Part shown: in pieces, positions 35,466 to 44,477 of the stretch
How the letters are laid out: every line of letters starts with the position of its first letter
Numbering within the stretch: the stretch's first letter is position 1
Assembly: GCA_020161815.1 (NCBI GenBank)
Contig: JAIUOP010000013.1
Location: 1-64,000, forward strand
Length of the DNA stretch: 64,000 nt
Reading direction: 5' to 3'
From: Actinomycetota bacterium
Lineage (GTDB): Bacteria; Actinomycetota; Actinomycetes; Actinomycetales; Dermatophilaceae
Notes under the pieces: generated by a model
Seen by the model: the letters and a program-made list of their open reading frames with translations, nothing else
Told to the model about the DNA's origin: nothing
Databases searched by the model: none
Made by a program: the position numbers and the translations under genes

Positions 35466-36463
35466 AGCGTCACCAGCGGGCGGAGCTGGGCGAGCAACTT
35501 GTCGCCGATGCCGGTGACCTCACCGAGTTCGTCGACGGCCGTGAAGCGACCGTGGGCCGTGCGCCAGTCGACGATGCGCTGCGCGAGGACTGGCCCAACG
35601 CCGGGCAGGGTGTCGAAGGCCGCCACATCCGCGCGGTTGAGGGAGACGAGGGCGCCGGCTGCCCCGCCACCGGGACCACCAACGCCGCCGGTCACCCCGG
35701 ACGTGACCCCGCCACCACCGGCACCGACCGAGCCGACCCCCGCCACGACCTCCCCGGGACGCGGCACACGGATCTGCTCACCGTCGAGCAGCAGCCGAGC
35801 CTGGTTGATGGCCCCGAGATCGGCCTCCGGCGTCGCTCCGCCGACGGCGGCAAGCGCGTCAGCCACCCGGGACCCGGCGGGCAGCCTGACCAGGCCCGGA
35901 CGGACCACCTGGCCGGTCACGTCCACGACGACCACGCCGTCGACCCCGACCCCCGCTGCCCCGTGCAGCGGCCCCGGCGTCGTGCCCACCGTGCTCGAGA
36001 CGCCGCCCGGGCCGGCATCGGGTGTCGTCGAGGGACCGGGCGAGGCTCCGGCACGCGACGCACCGGTCGAGGCCTGGGGGCGGATGAGCCGTGGCGCGTC
36101 GGCGGCGCCCGCCCAGGCCAGCCGCAGTCCGAACACCGCCAGGGCGACGACGAGGACCAGAGCCATCCCGAGCGCCGCGCGATGACTCACCACCCACTCC
36201 GCTCCGCGAAGTCGTCCAGGCACCTCGACCCTGAATCGGCGCACCTCGTCGGACGAGCCCTCGCGGCGGCCCTCAGCCCGGCCGCCTCGACGGGACGCTG
36301 CGCCGACCTCGGGCCGCTCCGGGATCCAGGGGGGCTCGGGCGGCTCGGGCCCGCGCGGCTCGGGCCCGCGCGGCTCGGGCTCTGGAGCCATCCCGCCGTC
36401 ACGCGGGGTGAGTCGAGCCCACACCCGGTCCGAGACCGGGTCGGGGGCTCGACGCAGGCGCAT
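35462..36463 (-). CDS. comEA: ComEA family DNA-binding protein
   Basis: Membrane-anchored DNA receptor of 333 residues. A proline-rich cytoplasmic N-terminus contains three PEPRGPEP-type repeats (a 15-bp DNA repeat near 36340-36382). One membrane helix (about 95-115) is followed by a Gly/Pro spacer, an SLBB domain (about 170-245, VDVTGQVVRPGLVRLPAGSRVADAL) and a C-terminal helix-hairpin-helix pair (about 270-333, LNRADVAAFDTLPGVGPVLAQRIVDWR). It should bind double-stranded DNA outside the cell and pass it to ComEC. ATG 36463 has GAGGG just upstream. Its stop overlaps the comEC start. Confidence 0.9.
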   Translation of the reverse strand: MRLRRAPDPVSDRVWARLTPRDGGMAPEPEPRGPEPRGPEPPEPPWIPERPEVGAASRRGGRAEGRREGSSDEVRRFRVEVPGRLRGAEWVVSHRAALGMALVLVVALAVFGLRLAWAGAADAPRLIRPQASTGASRAGASPGPSTTPDAGPGGVSSTVGTTPGPLHGAAGVGVDGVVVVDVTGQVVRPGLVRLPAGSRVADALAAVGGATPEADLGAINQARLLLDGEQIRVPRPGEVVAGVGSVGAGGGGVTSGVTGGVGGPGGGAAGALVSLNRADVAAFDTLPGVGPVLAQRIVDWRTAHGRFTAVDELGEVTGIGDKLLAQLRPLVTL

Positions 36464-36576
36464 CCCTCGACGCTAGGAAGGGTCCTCGCCGCACGACGTG
36501 GCCCGAGGAGCCCCTGTGGACGACACGGGTCGGGCGGCCCCCGATGTGGACAACGGCCGCGCTCCGGACCGGGGCA

Positions 36577-37233
36577 TCAGGGACGGGGGAACGCCCTCCG
36601 ACGCCGCCAGCCCGCCTCGATGTTGCGCCGGTGCCGGGCCAGCACGAGCAGCCCGAGGGCGATGACGTACAGCCCCAGCCAGGGCGGATCCACCAGGCGC
36701 AGCCCACCCACCCGGTCGATCACCCCCGCCAGGGCCAGCGCACCGGCGAGCACCAGGACCACGCAGGTCCCCACCGAGGCCTCCCCCACCCGCCGGGTCA
36801 TCCCGACGAACACGGCAAAGGCGACGAGCGCTACGAGCGCCACCCACGGCGTGACGGCCAGCAGGGCCCCGAGCGTCGTCGCGACCCCCTTGCCGCCGCG
36901 TCCGCGCAGGAAGGGACTGAACATGTGGCCGAGGACGACCGCCACGGCAGCCAGCGCGGCGAGCGCCGGTCCCCCCGCCCGAAGTGCGAGCCAGCAGGGC
37001 ACGAACCCCTTGAGCACGTCGAGCACGCCCACGAGGACGCCCCACTTCACCCCGAGCACCCGTCCGGCATTGGTGGCCCCGGGGTTGCCAGACCCGCTGT
37101 GGCTGACGTCCTTGCCGAAGGCACGCGCGATCCAGGTGGCTGGGCTGAGCGCGCCGACGAGGAAGCTCAGTCCCACGGTCCCGACGACCAGCACGACGAG
37201 CGCCAGCACCAGGTCCCGGTCCGGACCGTTCAC
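36577..37233 (-). CDS. plsY: Glycerol-3-phosphate acyltransferase PlsY
   Basis: Membrane enzyme of 218 residues that transfers an acyl group from acyl phosphate to glycerol 3-phosphate in the first step of phospholipid synthesis. The three PlsY motifs are visible: SGNPGATNAGR (G3P-binding), GHMFSPFLRGRGGKGVAT and the second-half TRRVGEASV. About six to seven membrane helices, slightly longer at the C-terminus than typical. GTG 37233 overlaps the degV stop by four bases, so it is translated with it. Confidence 0.93.
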   Translation of the reverse strand: MNGPDRDLVLALVVLVVGTVGLSFLVGALSPATWIARAFGKDVSHSGSGNPGATNAGRVLGVKWGVLVGVLDVLKGFVPCWLALRAGGPALAALAAVAVVLGHMFSPFLRGRGGKGVATTLGALLAVTPWVALVALVAFAVFVGMTRRVGEASVGTCVVLVLAGALALAGVIDRVGGLRLVDPPWLGLYVIALGLLVLARHRRNIEAGWRRRRAFPRP

Positions 37234-38102
37234 GGCGACCCTGCCGGAGCCCCGGGACAGACGGCGATCGCCAAGGTCCCCGGCCCCACGTGCGCCCCGA
37301 CGACGGCGCCCAGCTCGACGACGCGCACCTCCCCCGCATCGCCGACCCGGGCCGTCAGCCGCGCCGCTAATGCCTCCGCGCGCTCGGCCGAATCCAGGTG
37401 TTGCACAGCCACATCGACGCCGTGACCCGCCGCCATCGCGTCAGCAATGCGCTCCCCCGCGCGCTCCTCCAGCCGGGCGATGGCCCGCGACGCCGTGCGC
37501 ACCTTCTCCAGCGGCACGATCGACCCGCCCTCGAGGCCGAGGATCGGCTTGATCGCGAGCGCCGACCCCATGAGCGCGCTCGCCTTGCCAATCCGCCCAC
37601 CCCGACGGAGGTACTCCAGGGTGTCGACATAGAAGTCCACCCGCGCCGACGCACATCGCGCCCGCACGTGGGCGGCGACCTCCTCGGCCGACGCCCCACC
37701 GGCGGCCAGAGCGGCACCGGAGCTCACGGCATACCCCATCGCCATACCCAGGGACTGCGAGTCGATGACGGTGACCGGGACGGGTGACTCCGAGGCGGCG
37801 AGCTCGGCCCCGGCGATCGTGGCGGAGAGGTCGCCGGAGATGTGGGTGGAGACGACGTGCGTGGCACCCGCCTCGGCCGCTGCGGTGTAGGCCGTGAGGA
37901 AGGCGCGCGGAGAGGGTCGTGAGGTCGTCACCGGCGTGAACGAGCGCAGCGCGGCGGCGACATCTCCGGTCGTGATGTCGAGGCCCTCGTAGTGCTCCTT
38001 GCCACCGACGACGACGTGGAGCGGCACGACCCGGATGCCGCCGGCGGCCCGGAGGTCCTCGGGCAGGTAGGCGGTGGAGTCGGTGACGAGGGCGACACTC
38101 AC
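37230..38102 (-). CDS. DegV family fatty-acid-binding protein
   Basis: Protein of 290 residues with the DegV fold: VALVTDSTAYLPEDL at the N-terminus, TSRPSPRAFLTAY (fatty-acid head-group loop), HISGDLSATIAGAELA and RRGGRIGKASALMGSALAIKPIL. Members bind fatty acids, and in Firmicutes (FakB) they present them to a kinase that makes acyl phosphate. Coupling by a four-base overlap to plsY, the enzyme that consumes acyl phosphate, fits that role well. No fakA-type kinase is seen in the window. GTG start at 38102. Confidence 0.92.
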   Translation of the reverse strand: MSVALVTDSTAYLPEDLRAAGGIRVVPLHVVVGGKEHYEGLDITTGDVAAALRSFTPVTTSRPSPRAFLTAYTAAAEAGATHVVSTHISGDLSATIAGAELAASESPVPVTVIDSQSLGMAMGYAVSSGAALAAGGASAEEVAAHVRARCASARVDFYVDTLEYLRRGGRIGKASALMGSALAIKPILGLEGGSIVPLEKVRTASRAIARLEERAGERIADAMAAGHGVDVAVQHLDSAERAEALAARLTARVGDAGEVRVVELGAVVGAHVGPGTLAIAVCPGAPAGSP

Positions 38103-38118
38103 CGCTGCAGGCTACCGG

Positions 38119-39468
38119 TCACCAGGGCAGGGTCACCGTGAGATCGCGCGGGTCGTCGCGCACGACCCAGCCGTGCCCGGCGTCGTGCTCGTATGCCGCG
38201 CGCGGGCCCCCGCTGGCCAGGCTCGCCACCGCGGCGAGCAGTCGCTCGACGTGCTCGTCGGTCGTCGCGAGCCCGGCGCTCACGCGCACCGCGGTCGTCG
38301 CGTCGGTGCCGGACTCCTCGAGGAGGGAGTCGACGAGCAGGTGCGCGCAGAACTTGCCGTCGCGCACGCCGATGCCGTGCTCGGCCGACAGGGCCGCCGA
38401 GACCAGTCCGGAGTCGAGGCCGTCGATGGTGAAGGTGACGACGGGGGCGCGGTCGTGGGCCGGGCCGAAGATCGAGTACGTCTCGACGCCCGGGATCGCG
38501 GCCAGGCCGTCGCGCAGCCGCTGCGCCAGGGCCTCTTCGTGGGCGTGCACGGCGCCGGCGTGCTCGCGGAGCGCGGCACAGGCCGCGGCGAGAGCGACGA
38601 CACCGAGGACGTTGGGGCTGCCGGCCTCGTGGCGGGCCGGGCCGGTCTGCCACCGGGTGCCCGCGGGGGTGACGGCCTGCGTCGCGCCACCCCCGGCGAG
38701 GTAGGGAGCGGCGGCGTCAAGCCAGTCGGCGCGGCCGGCGAGGACCCCGGCACCGTAGGGGGCGTAGAGCTTGTGGCCGGAGAAGGCGACCCAGTCGACG
38801 TCGAGGGCGGCCAGGTCCAGGCGCCGGTGCGGGGCCAGCTGCGCGGCATCGAGGGCGACACGGGCCCCGGCCGCCCTGGCGATCGGCACCAGGCGCTCGA
38901 GCGGCCAGTACTCGCCGGTGACGTTCGAGGCGCCGTTGAGGACGACGAGGCGGGGACCCTTCACCGCCGCGGTCTCCTTGAGACCGGTCCGCAGCAGGGC
39001 CTCGGCATCCTTGACGGAGGCCGGCACCGGGAGGCGCAGGGTCCTGCGGGCGTCCCAGGGCAGCAGGGTCGCGTGGTGCTCGGTCTCGAAGACGATGACC
39101 GTGGTGTCCCGCGGCAGGGCGCGCGCGAGCAGGTTGAAGGAGTCGGTCGTGTTGCGGGTGAAGACGACCTGGTCCCCCTCCCGAGCCCCGACGAAGGACG
39201 CCACCTCCTCGCGGGCGGCTTCGTAGAGGGCGCTGGAGACCCGGGAGTTCCAGCCCTTGCCGCGGTGGACGCTGCTGTAGGTCAGGCTCGCTCGCTCGAC
39301 GGCGGCGGCCACCGAGACCAGCGCCGGCGTGGAGGCGCCGTGGTCGAAGTTGGCGTAGTCGACCCACTCGCCGTGGACGGTGGGGATGAGCTCGCCGGCG
39401 CCGACGACCGGCAGCTCGGCGAGCGCGATCGGGCTGCGGCGGAACTCGAGGCTGGAGGCGGTGGACAT
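38119..39468 (-). CDS. Class V aminotransferase / cysteine desulfurase-like enzyme
   Basis: PLP enzyme of 449 residues. Class V features: YANFDHGASTPA, RNTTDSFNLLA, ETEHHATLLPWD, LNGASNVTGEYWPL, LDAAQLAPHRRLDL and the PLP lysine in AFSGHKLYAPYG. It belongs near the cysteine desulfurase/isopenicillin epimerase group; the catalytic-cysteine loop of true desulfurases is not obvious. The ATG at 39468 follows GGGAG. A SAM-IV-type riboswitch directly upstream ties expression to S-adenosylmethionine, so a sulfur-amino-acid role such as a C-S lyase is likely. It is a separate transcript from degV-plsY judging by its own leader. Confidence 0.85.
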   Translation of the reverse strand: MSTASSLEFRRSPIALAELPVVGAGELIPTVHGEWVDYANFDHGASTPALVSVAAAVERASLTYSSVHRGKGWNSRVSSALYEAAREEVASFVGAREGDQVVFTRNTTDSFNLLARALPRDTTVIVFETEHHATLLPWDARRTLRLPVPASVKDAEALLRTGLKETAAVKGPRLVVLNGASNVTGEYWPLERLVPIARAAGARVALDAAQLAPHRRLDLAALDVDWVAFSGHKLYAPYGAGVLAGRADWLDAAAPYLAGGGATQAVTPAGTRWQTGPARHEAGSPNVLGVVALAAACAALREHAGAVHAHEEALAQRLRDGLAAIPGVETYSIFGPAHDRAPVVTFTIDGLDSGLVSAALSAEHGIGVRDGKFCAHLLVDSLLEESGTDATTAVRVSAGLATTDEHVERLLAAVASLASGGPRAAYEHDAGHGWVVRDDPRDLTVTLPW

Positions 39469-39478
39469 CGGGACTCCC

Positions 39479-39627
39479 GGAGGGCCGGTGGGCCCTCGGA
39501 GTGCTCCGGGTGCCCGCGCTTGCCGACGCCGAAGGGACGCCGACCAGGTCTTCACCCGGGGCACCCCACCGCGGAGGAGGGTTGCCGGCCAGCGAGCCGG
39601 GGCTTGTCACTGGCACTCATGACCTAC
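39479..39627 (-). ncRNA. SAM-IV type riboswitch and expression platform
   Basis: On the minus strand the aptamer runs from about 39627 to 39512. P1 is GGTC/GACC, P2 is GCCAG/CTGGC enclosing TGACAAGCCCCGGCTCG, P3 is built on GGCAACCC..GGTGGGGTGCCCC, a P4 hairpin is capped by TTCG, and the terminal GGCAAGCGCGGG is the extra strand typical of SAM-IV. Downstream, CTCC-GAGGGCC pairs with GGCCCTC-C-GGAG and hides the GGGAG ribosome-binding site of the class V aminotransferase. Control is therefore probably translational. Confidence 0.88.
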
Positions 39628-39649
39628 GGAAGGCAGGCTAGCAGCGGGC

Positions 39650-39669
39650 GGTGAGCGGACGGCATACGG
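39650..39669 (+). repeat. Dispersed 20-bp repeat, copy 3
   Basis: Exact copy of GGTGAGCGGACGGCATACGG, in the divergent region between the riboswitch and the DUF3817 gene. It forms GGAC-N10-GTCC with the following bases. Confidence 0.75.
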
Positions 39670-39713
39670 AGTCCACATCCCGGACCGAAAGGGCCGCGTG
39701 ACAGGATGGATCG

Positions 39714-40175
39714 ATGCTCTCCCACCCCGCTCGCCTCTATCGCACGCTCGCCGCCGCCGAGATGGTGACCTGGGCCCTGCTGCTCGCGGGAATGGCCGGG
39801 AAGTACCTCCTCGGCCTGGGCGACCTCCGCGTCCGCCTCGGTGGCGGGATCCACGGCTTCGTCTTCCTCGGCTACACCCTCGTCACGGTCCTCGTCGCCA
39901 TCGACCGGCGCTGGCCGGTGCGCGAGCTGGCCCTCGGTCTGGGGTCGGCGATCCTGCCCTTCCTCACCGTGCCCTTCGAGCGGCACGCCGAGCGGGCCGG
40001 CCTGCTCCCCGACACGTGGCGCCTGCGCACCGACCGCCCGGCAGGCGTGCTGGAGCGGCTCGTCCGTTGGGCTGTGCGCCAACCGATCCCGGCCGCGGCA
40101 CTCGCCCTCGTCGGGCTCGCGGCCGTCTTCAGCGGGCTGCTCTGGCTCGGCCCGCCGTGGCAGTGGCTGGCCTGA
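39714..40175 (+). CDS. DUF3817 integral membrane protein
   Basis: Small membrane protein of 153 residues with four hydrophobic segments. The first half (YRTLAAAEMVTWALLLAGMAGKY, GGGIHGFVFLGYTLVTVLVA, LALGLGSAILPFLTVPFE) is the DUF3817 (YdzA-like) domain. A fourth helix near residue 127 is followed by a short Trp-rich tail. ATG start at 39714. Function unknown; convergent with leuS, 20 bases apart. Confidence 0.85.
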   Translation: MLSHPARLYRTLAAAEMVTWALLLAGMAGKYLLGLGDLRVRLGGGIHGFVFLGYTLVTVLVAIDRRWPVRELALGLGSAILPFLTVPFERHAERAGLLPDTWRLRTDRPAGVLERLVRWAVRQPIPAAALALVGLAAVFSGLLWLGPPWQWLA

Positions 40176-40195
40176 GCTGAGCTGCCGGGCCGACG

Positions 40196-43120
40196 TCAGG
40201 CCGGGACGATGTTGACCAGCTTGGGCGCCCGCACGATGACCGTGCGCACTCCCCCGCTGATCGCCTCCTGGACCTTCGGCAGGGCGAGCGCCTGCTCGCG
40301 CAGGGCCTCCTCGGTGATGTCCGCGGGCACCTCGAGGCGGTCGCGGACCTTGCCACGGATCTGCACGACGCAGGTGACCGAGTCCTCGACGAGCAGGGCC
40401 GGGTCGGCGACCGGGAAATCTTCGAAGGCCAGTGAGCCCTCGTGCCCCAGTCGGGACCACAGCTCCTCGCAGATGTGCGGGGCGAGCGGGCTGGTCATGA
40501 GGATCAGCTGCTCGACGACGCTGCGCGGGGCACCGGCCTCCAGCTTGGTGACCGCGTTGTTGAGCTCGGTCAACCGCGCGATGGCCGTGTTGAAGCCGAG
40601 CGTGGCGTAGTCCTCGCGGACCGCGGCGATCGTCTTGTGCAGGACGCGCAGCAGCTCGGTCGAGGGCTCCTCGTCCGTGACCCGGATCTCGCCGGTCTCC
40701 TCGTCGACGACGGTGCGCCACAACCGCTGCAGGAAGCGGTGCGAGCCGACGACGGCGCGGGTCTCCCACGGCTTGGACTGCTCGAGCGGGCCCATGCCCA
40801 TTTCGTACAGGCGCAGGGTGTCGGCGCCGTACTGCTGGTACATGTCGTCGGGGCTGATCATGTTCTTCAAGGACTTGCCGACCTTGCCGAACTCGCGGTG
40901 GACGACCTCGCCCTGCCAGGTGAAGACGGGCTGGCCGTCGGGGCCGACCGACTCCACGACCTCGCTGGCCTCGACGTACTGCCCGCGCTCGTCGGTGTAG
41001 GCCGGGGCCTGGATGTAGCCCTGGGAGAAGTACTTCCGGAACGGCTCGTCGCTGCTCAGGTGCCCCAGGTCGTAAAGGACCTTGTGCCAGAAGCGGGCAT
41101 AGAGCAGGTGGAGCACGGCGTGCTCGACGCCACCGATGTAGAGGTCGACACCACCGGGGTCACGGGTGCCCGGGGGCGCACCGGCGACGGCCTCGTCGCG
41201 CGGGCCCACCCAGTAGGACTCGTTGGCCGGGTCGACGAGCGCGTCGTGGTTGGCCGGGTCGAGGTAGCGCAGGTAGTACCAGCAGGACCCCGCCCAGTTG
41301 GGCATGGTGTTGGTCTCGCGGCGGAAGCGGCGCAGACCACGCCCGTCGCCGAGGTCGAGCTCGACGTGGACCCAGTCGGTCGCCCGCGCGAGTGGCGCCT
41401 CGGGCTCACTCGAGTTGTCCTCGGGGTCAAAGGTCTTCGGGCTGTAGTCCGGGACGTCGGGCAGCTCCAGCGGCAGCATCGACTCCGGCAGTGCGTGGGC
41501 GACGCCCTGCTCGTCGAAGACGACCGGGAAGGGCTCTCCCCAGTAGCGCTGGCGCGAGAAGAGCCAGTCGCGCAGCTTGTAGTTGACCGTGCCCTCGCCC
41601 CAGCCCTTGCGCTGGAGCCACTCGATCATCGTGGCCTTGGCGTCCTCGACTCCCAGCCCGTTGAGCTCGAGCTCGGCGTTCTCGCTGTTGATCGCCGCTC
41701 CCTCACCGGCATACGCGGTGGCCATGTCGTGGTCGGCCGGCGGCTCGGTCGTGCGGATGATCGGCAGGTCGAAGGCGACCGCGAAGTCCCAGTCCCGCTG
41801 GTCCCCGCCGGGCACCGCCATGATGGCGCCGGTGCCGTACCCCATGAGGACGTAGTCGGAGATGAACACCGGGATCCGCGCGCCATTGGTGGGGTTGACG
41901 GCATACCCGCCGGTGAAGACGCCGGTCTTGTCCTTGCTGTCGGCCTGGCGCTCCAGGTCGGTCTTGCGGGAGGCCGCAAGCCGGTATGCCGTGACGGCGG
42001 CTTCCGGGGTCGCCGCGCCACCCGTCCACGCCGGCTTCGTCCCCTCGGGCCAACCACCCTGTGGGACAAGGGTGTCCACCAGCGGGTGCTCCGGGGCGAG
42101 CACCATGAAGGTGGCTCCGAAGAGGGTGTCCGGGCGCGTGGTGAAGACCTCGATCGAGGGGTCGACCGGCGTGTAGCTCGCGCCCTCCTCGGCGATCGGG
42201 AAGCGCACCCGGGCACCCTGGCTGCGCCCGATCCAGTTGCGCTGCATGATCTTGACCTTCTCGGGCCAGTCCACGCGGTCGAGGTCGTCGGCGAGCCGGT
42301 CGGCATACGCGGTGATGCGCATCATCCACTGCCGCAGGTCCTTCTTGAAGACCGGGAAGTTGCCGCGCTCGGAGCGGCCCTCGCTCGTGACCTCCTCGTT
42401 GGCCAGGACGGTCCCCAGCCCGGGCGCCCAGTTGACCGGGGCGTGCGAGGTGTAGGCGAGGCGGTAGCCGTCGAGGATGTCGGCGCGTTGATGGTCGGAC
42501 AGGTCCTCCCACCGCAGGCCGCCGGGGACGTCACGGTGACCCTGCGCGAACTCCTCGACGAGCTCGCTGATCGGACGCGCGCGACCGTGACCGCCGTCGG
42601 GGCGGATCGCCTCGGTGTCGTACCAGGAGTTGAAGATCTGCAGGAAGATCCACTGGGTCCACTGGTAGTAGTCCGGGTCGATCGTGCGGATGGCGCGCCG
42701 GTCGTCGTGGCTCATGCCCAGCCGCTTGAGCTGGCGGGCCATGACCTCGATGTTGTCCTCGGTCGTCTTGCGCGGGTGCTGGCCGGTCTGCACGGCATAC
42801 TGCTCGGCCGGCAGGCCGAAGGCGTCGTAGCCCAGGGCGTAGAGGACGTTCTTGCCGAGCATCCGGTTGAACCGGCTGTAGGTGTCGGTCGCGATGTAGC
42901 CCAGCGGGTGGCCGATGTGCAGGCCCTTGCCGCTGGGGTAGGGGAACATGTCGAGGACGAGCAGGCTGCCACCGGGGTGCGCCGCAACCCCCGCGGGGTC
43001 GGCCCAGGGACCGGCCGGGTTGGGGGCACGGAAGGTGCCCTCCTCCTCCCACCGGTCCTGCCAGGCAACTTCGATCTGCCCGGCGAGCTCGGCGGTGTAG
43101 CGGTAGGGGGTCTGGCTCAT
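40196..43120 (-). CDS. leuS: Leucyl-tRNA synthetase
   Basis: Class I synthetase of 974 residues that charges tRNA-Leu. HIGH motif (HIGHPLGYI) near residue 70; the CP1 editing domain follows with [24 protein letters not shown]. The catalytic loop reads [15 protein letters not shown], so the usual KMSKS is KVGKS, an M-to-V change. ATG 43120 ([12 protein letters not shown]) is preferred over an ATG 15 bases upstream because GAGGA sits at the right distance before it. Full length for the actinobacterial type. Single gene with no recognised leader or T-box. Confidence 0.97.
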   Translation of the reverse strand: MSQTPYRYTAELAGQIEVAWQDRWEEEGTFRAPNPAGPWADPAGVAAHPGGSLLVLDMFPYPSGKGLHIGHPLGYIATDTYSRFNRMLGKNVLYALGYDAFGLPAEQYAVQTGQHPRKTTEDNIEVMARQLKRLGMSHDDRRAIRTIDPDYYQWTQWIFLQIFNSWYDTEAIRPDGGHGRARPISELVEEFAQGHRDVPGGLRWEDLSDHQRADILDGYRLAYTSHAPVNWAPGLGTVLANEEVTSEGRSERGNFPVFKKDLRQWMMRITAYADRLADDLDRVDWPEKVKIMQRNWIGRSQGARVRFPIAEEGASYTPVDPSIEVFTTRPDTLFGATFMVLAPEHPLVDTLVPQGGWPEGTKPAWTGGAATPEAAVTAYRLAASRKTDLERQADSKDKTGVFTGGYAVNPTNGARIPVFISDYVLMGYGTGAIMAVPGGDQRDWDFAVAFDLPIIRTTEPPADHDMATAYAGEGAAINSENAELELNGLGVEDAKATMIEWLQRKGWGEGTVNYKLRDWLFSRQRYWGEPFPVVFDEQGVAHALPESMLPLELPDVPDYSPKTFDPEDNSSEPEAPLARATDWVHVELDLGDGRGLRRFRRETNTMPNWAGSCWYYLRYLDPANHDALVDPANESYWVGPRDEAVAGAPPGTRDPGGVDLYIGGVEHAVLHLLYARFWHKVLYDLGHLSSDEPFRKYFSQGYIQAPAYTDERGQYVEASEVVESVGPDGQPVFTWQGEVVHREFGKVGKSLKNMISPDDMYQQYGADTLRLYEMGMGPLEQSKPWETRAVVGSHRFLQRLWRTVVDEETGEIRVTDEEPSTELLRVLHKTIAAVREDYATLGFNTAIARLTELNNAVTKLEAGAPRSVVEQLILMTSPLAPHICEELWSRLGHEGSLAFEDFPVADPALLVEDSVTCVVQIRGKVRDRLEVPADITEEALREQALALPKVQEAISGGVRTVIVRAPKLVNIVPA

Positions 43121-43213
43121 CGGTTCCTCGTCCATGGGGGCATCACACGCACGCCCGAGGATATCCGGGCCGGGGGTGCTCCCCCGAACCCGCGTCCGCG
43201 CCCCGGGCCGGAC

Positions 43214-44038
43214 TCAGGCGTGGGCTGGGGCGGCCGAGCGATGCCAGATCGCCGGGGTGCTCGTCGTGATCGGGACCAGCCCGGCGCGCTCGAGGATGGG
43301 ACGCGAGTGCTCCGTGCAGTCCGACTGCAGGACCCGCTTCCCGCGGGCCAGGGCCGATCGGGCGCGCGCTGCCGTGAGGGCGCGATAGAGACCCTTGCCC
43401 CGGTGGTCGACGTGGCAGGCCCCACCCCACAGCCCGGCGAACTCGGTGCCGTCCACGAAGTCGACCCGGCCCGAGCAGACGACCTCGCCGGAGGGGCCAC
43501 GGACCAGCCACATCTCGAAGGAGTCGGGTTCGGCCTGCATCCTGGCCACGAGCTCGTCGGCGAGGCCGGCGGACTGGTCCGCGGTGTCGCCGAAGACGAG
43601 GCCGGCGAGGGCTTCGGCCTCCCGGACCGTTGCCTCGGTGGTGGCCTGCTCGATCCGGTAGCCCTCCGGCAGGCCGTCGCGTCCTGCGACCTCGGCGACC
43701 TGCTCGGCCGGACCGGCCATCACCGTTTCGACCTCCTCGATGACGAAGCCATGGGCCGCGAGGCGATCCAGCAGGTGTGGCACGGCGTCATGGCCGCGGG
43801 TCTTCCACTCGAACCGCTGGACGCGCTCGTCGGCGGCGTAGTGCGCGACCGCCCCCGCGATGAGGGCCTCGACGTCGTCCTCGGGACCCAGGGCGGCGTA
43901 GGAGATGAAGCCGCGGCCGCGCGCCGGGAAGGTCGCGCACCACAGCGGTCCGATCCGGGTCACCTCGTCGGCATCCCTGAACTCGGCTTCCGCCCGCAGT
44001 TCGCGGTCGTAGCGGGCGAGGAGGTCGGCGCGAGTCAT
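43214..44038 (-). CDS. GNAT family N-acetyltransferase
   Basis: Protein of 274 residues: a diverged N-terminal half (DRELRAEAEFRDADEVTRIGPLWCATF) and a C-terminal GNAT domain (about 125-270) with GYRIEQATTEATVREAEALAGLVF, VVCSGRVDFVDGTEFAGLWGGACHVDHRGKGLYRALTAARA and SRPILERAGLVPI. The GNAT loop DHRGKG is intact. ATG 44038 overlaps the last codon of the preceding lysoplasmalogenase remnant (ATGA), so it is the last gene of a four-gene operon. The substrate is unknown. Confidence 0.85.
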   Translation of the reverse strand: MTRADLLARYDRELRAEAEFRDADEVTRIGPLWCATFPARGRGFISYAALGPEDDVEALIAGAVAHYAADERVQRFEWKTRGHDAVPHLLDRLAAHGFVIEEVETVMAGPAEQVAEVAGRDGLPEGYRIEQATTEATVREAEALAGLVFGDTADQSAGLADELVARMQAEPDSFEMWLVRGPSGEVVCSGRVDFVDGTEFAGLWGGACHVDHRGKGLYRALTAARARSALARGKRVLQSDCTEHSRPILERAGLVPITTSTPAIWHRSAAPAHA

Positions 44039-44477
44039 GGCAGCAGGGTGGTTCCGGCCACCAGCAGCGCCTGGGCGACCAGGTAGGTCACCATGACCGC
44101 GACCGGCCCCCGACCGGGAGCAGCAGCGCCAGGGTGAGCACGGCCCCGGCCAGCCACCACGAGACAGCGACGCCGAGGTGGAGGAAGAGGACGGCATACG
44201 CCAGGTGTCCCAGGAGGAAAGCGGCCAGGCCGCCGCGGAAGGCGGGCTCGCTGTCGCCGAGGAACATGACGTCGACGACGAGGCACAGGGCGGGGGCCAC
44301 GAGCAGCCAGGTGCGGGTCGGGCCGGTGAGGTCGGAGGCCAGCACGACACCGATGAGCGCCACCATGGCGGCGGGCTTGGCGATGACCTCGACGGCTCGA
44401 CGACCCGCGGCGATGGCCCACCAGTCGGCCACCGCGGCCACCGCGTACGCGGCCCAGAGAAGGACGAGGAGGCTCAC
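44035..44477 (-). pseudogene. YhhN-type lysoplasmalogenase, internal deletion
   Basis: The GTG at 44477 begins a normal YhhN membrane protein (LLVLLWAAYAVAAVADWWA, AKPAAMVALIGVVLAS, FLGDSEPAFRGGLAAFLLGHLAYAVLF), which runs in frame to about 44105. The expected C-terminus (VAVMVTYLVAQALLV) follows at once in another frame and ends exactly at the acetyltransferase ATG. About 80 residues, two to three membrane helices, are missing, and 443 bases is not a multiple of three. The enzyme would hydrolyse lysoplasmalogen vinyl ethers if intact. As it stands the protein would end early after PVGGRSRSW. Operon overlaps on both sides are preserved. Confidence 0.7.

Noticed and set aside
36423..36441. ACCCGGTC-CGA-GACCGGGT palindrome near the comEA start
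   Set aside because: It lies within coding sequence and can arise from codon bias; no evidence that it acts as an operator.
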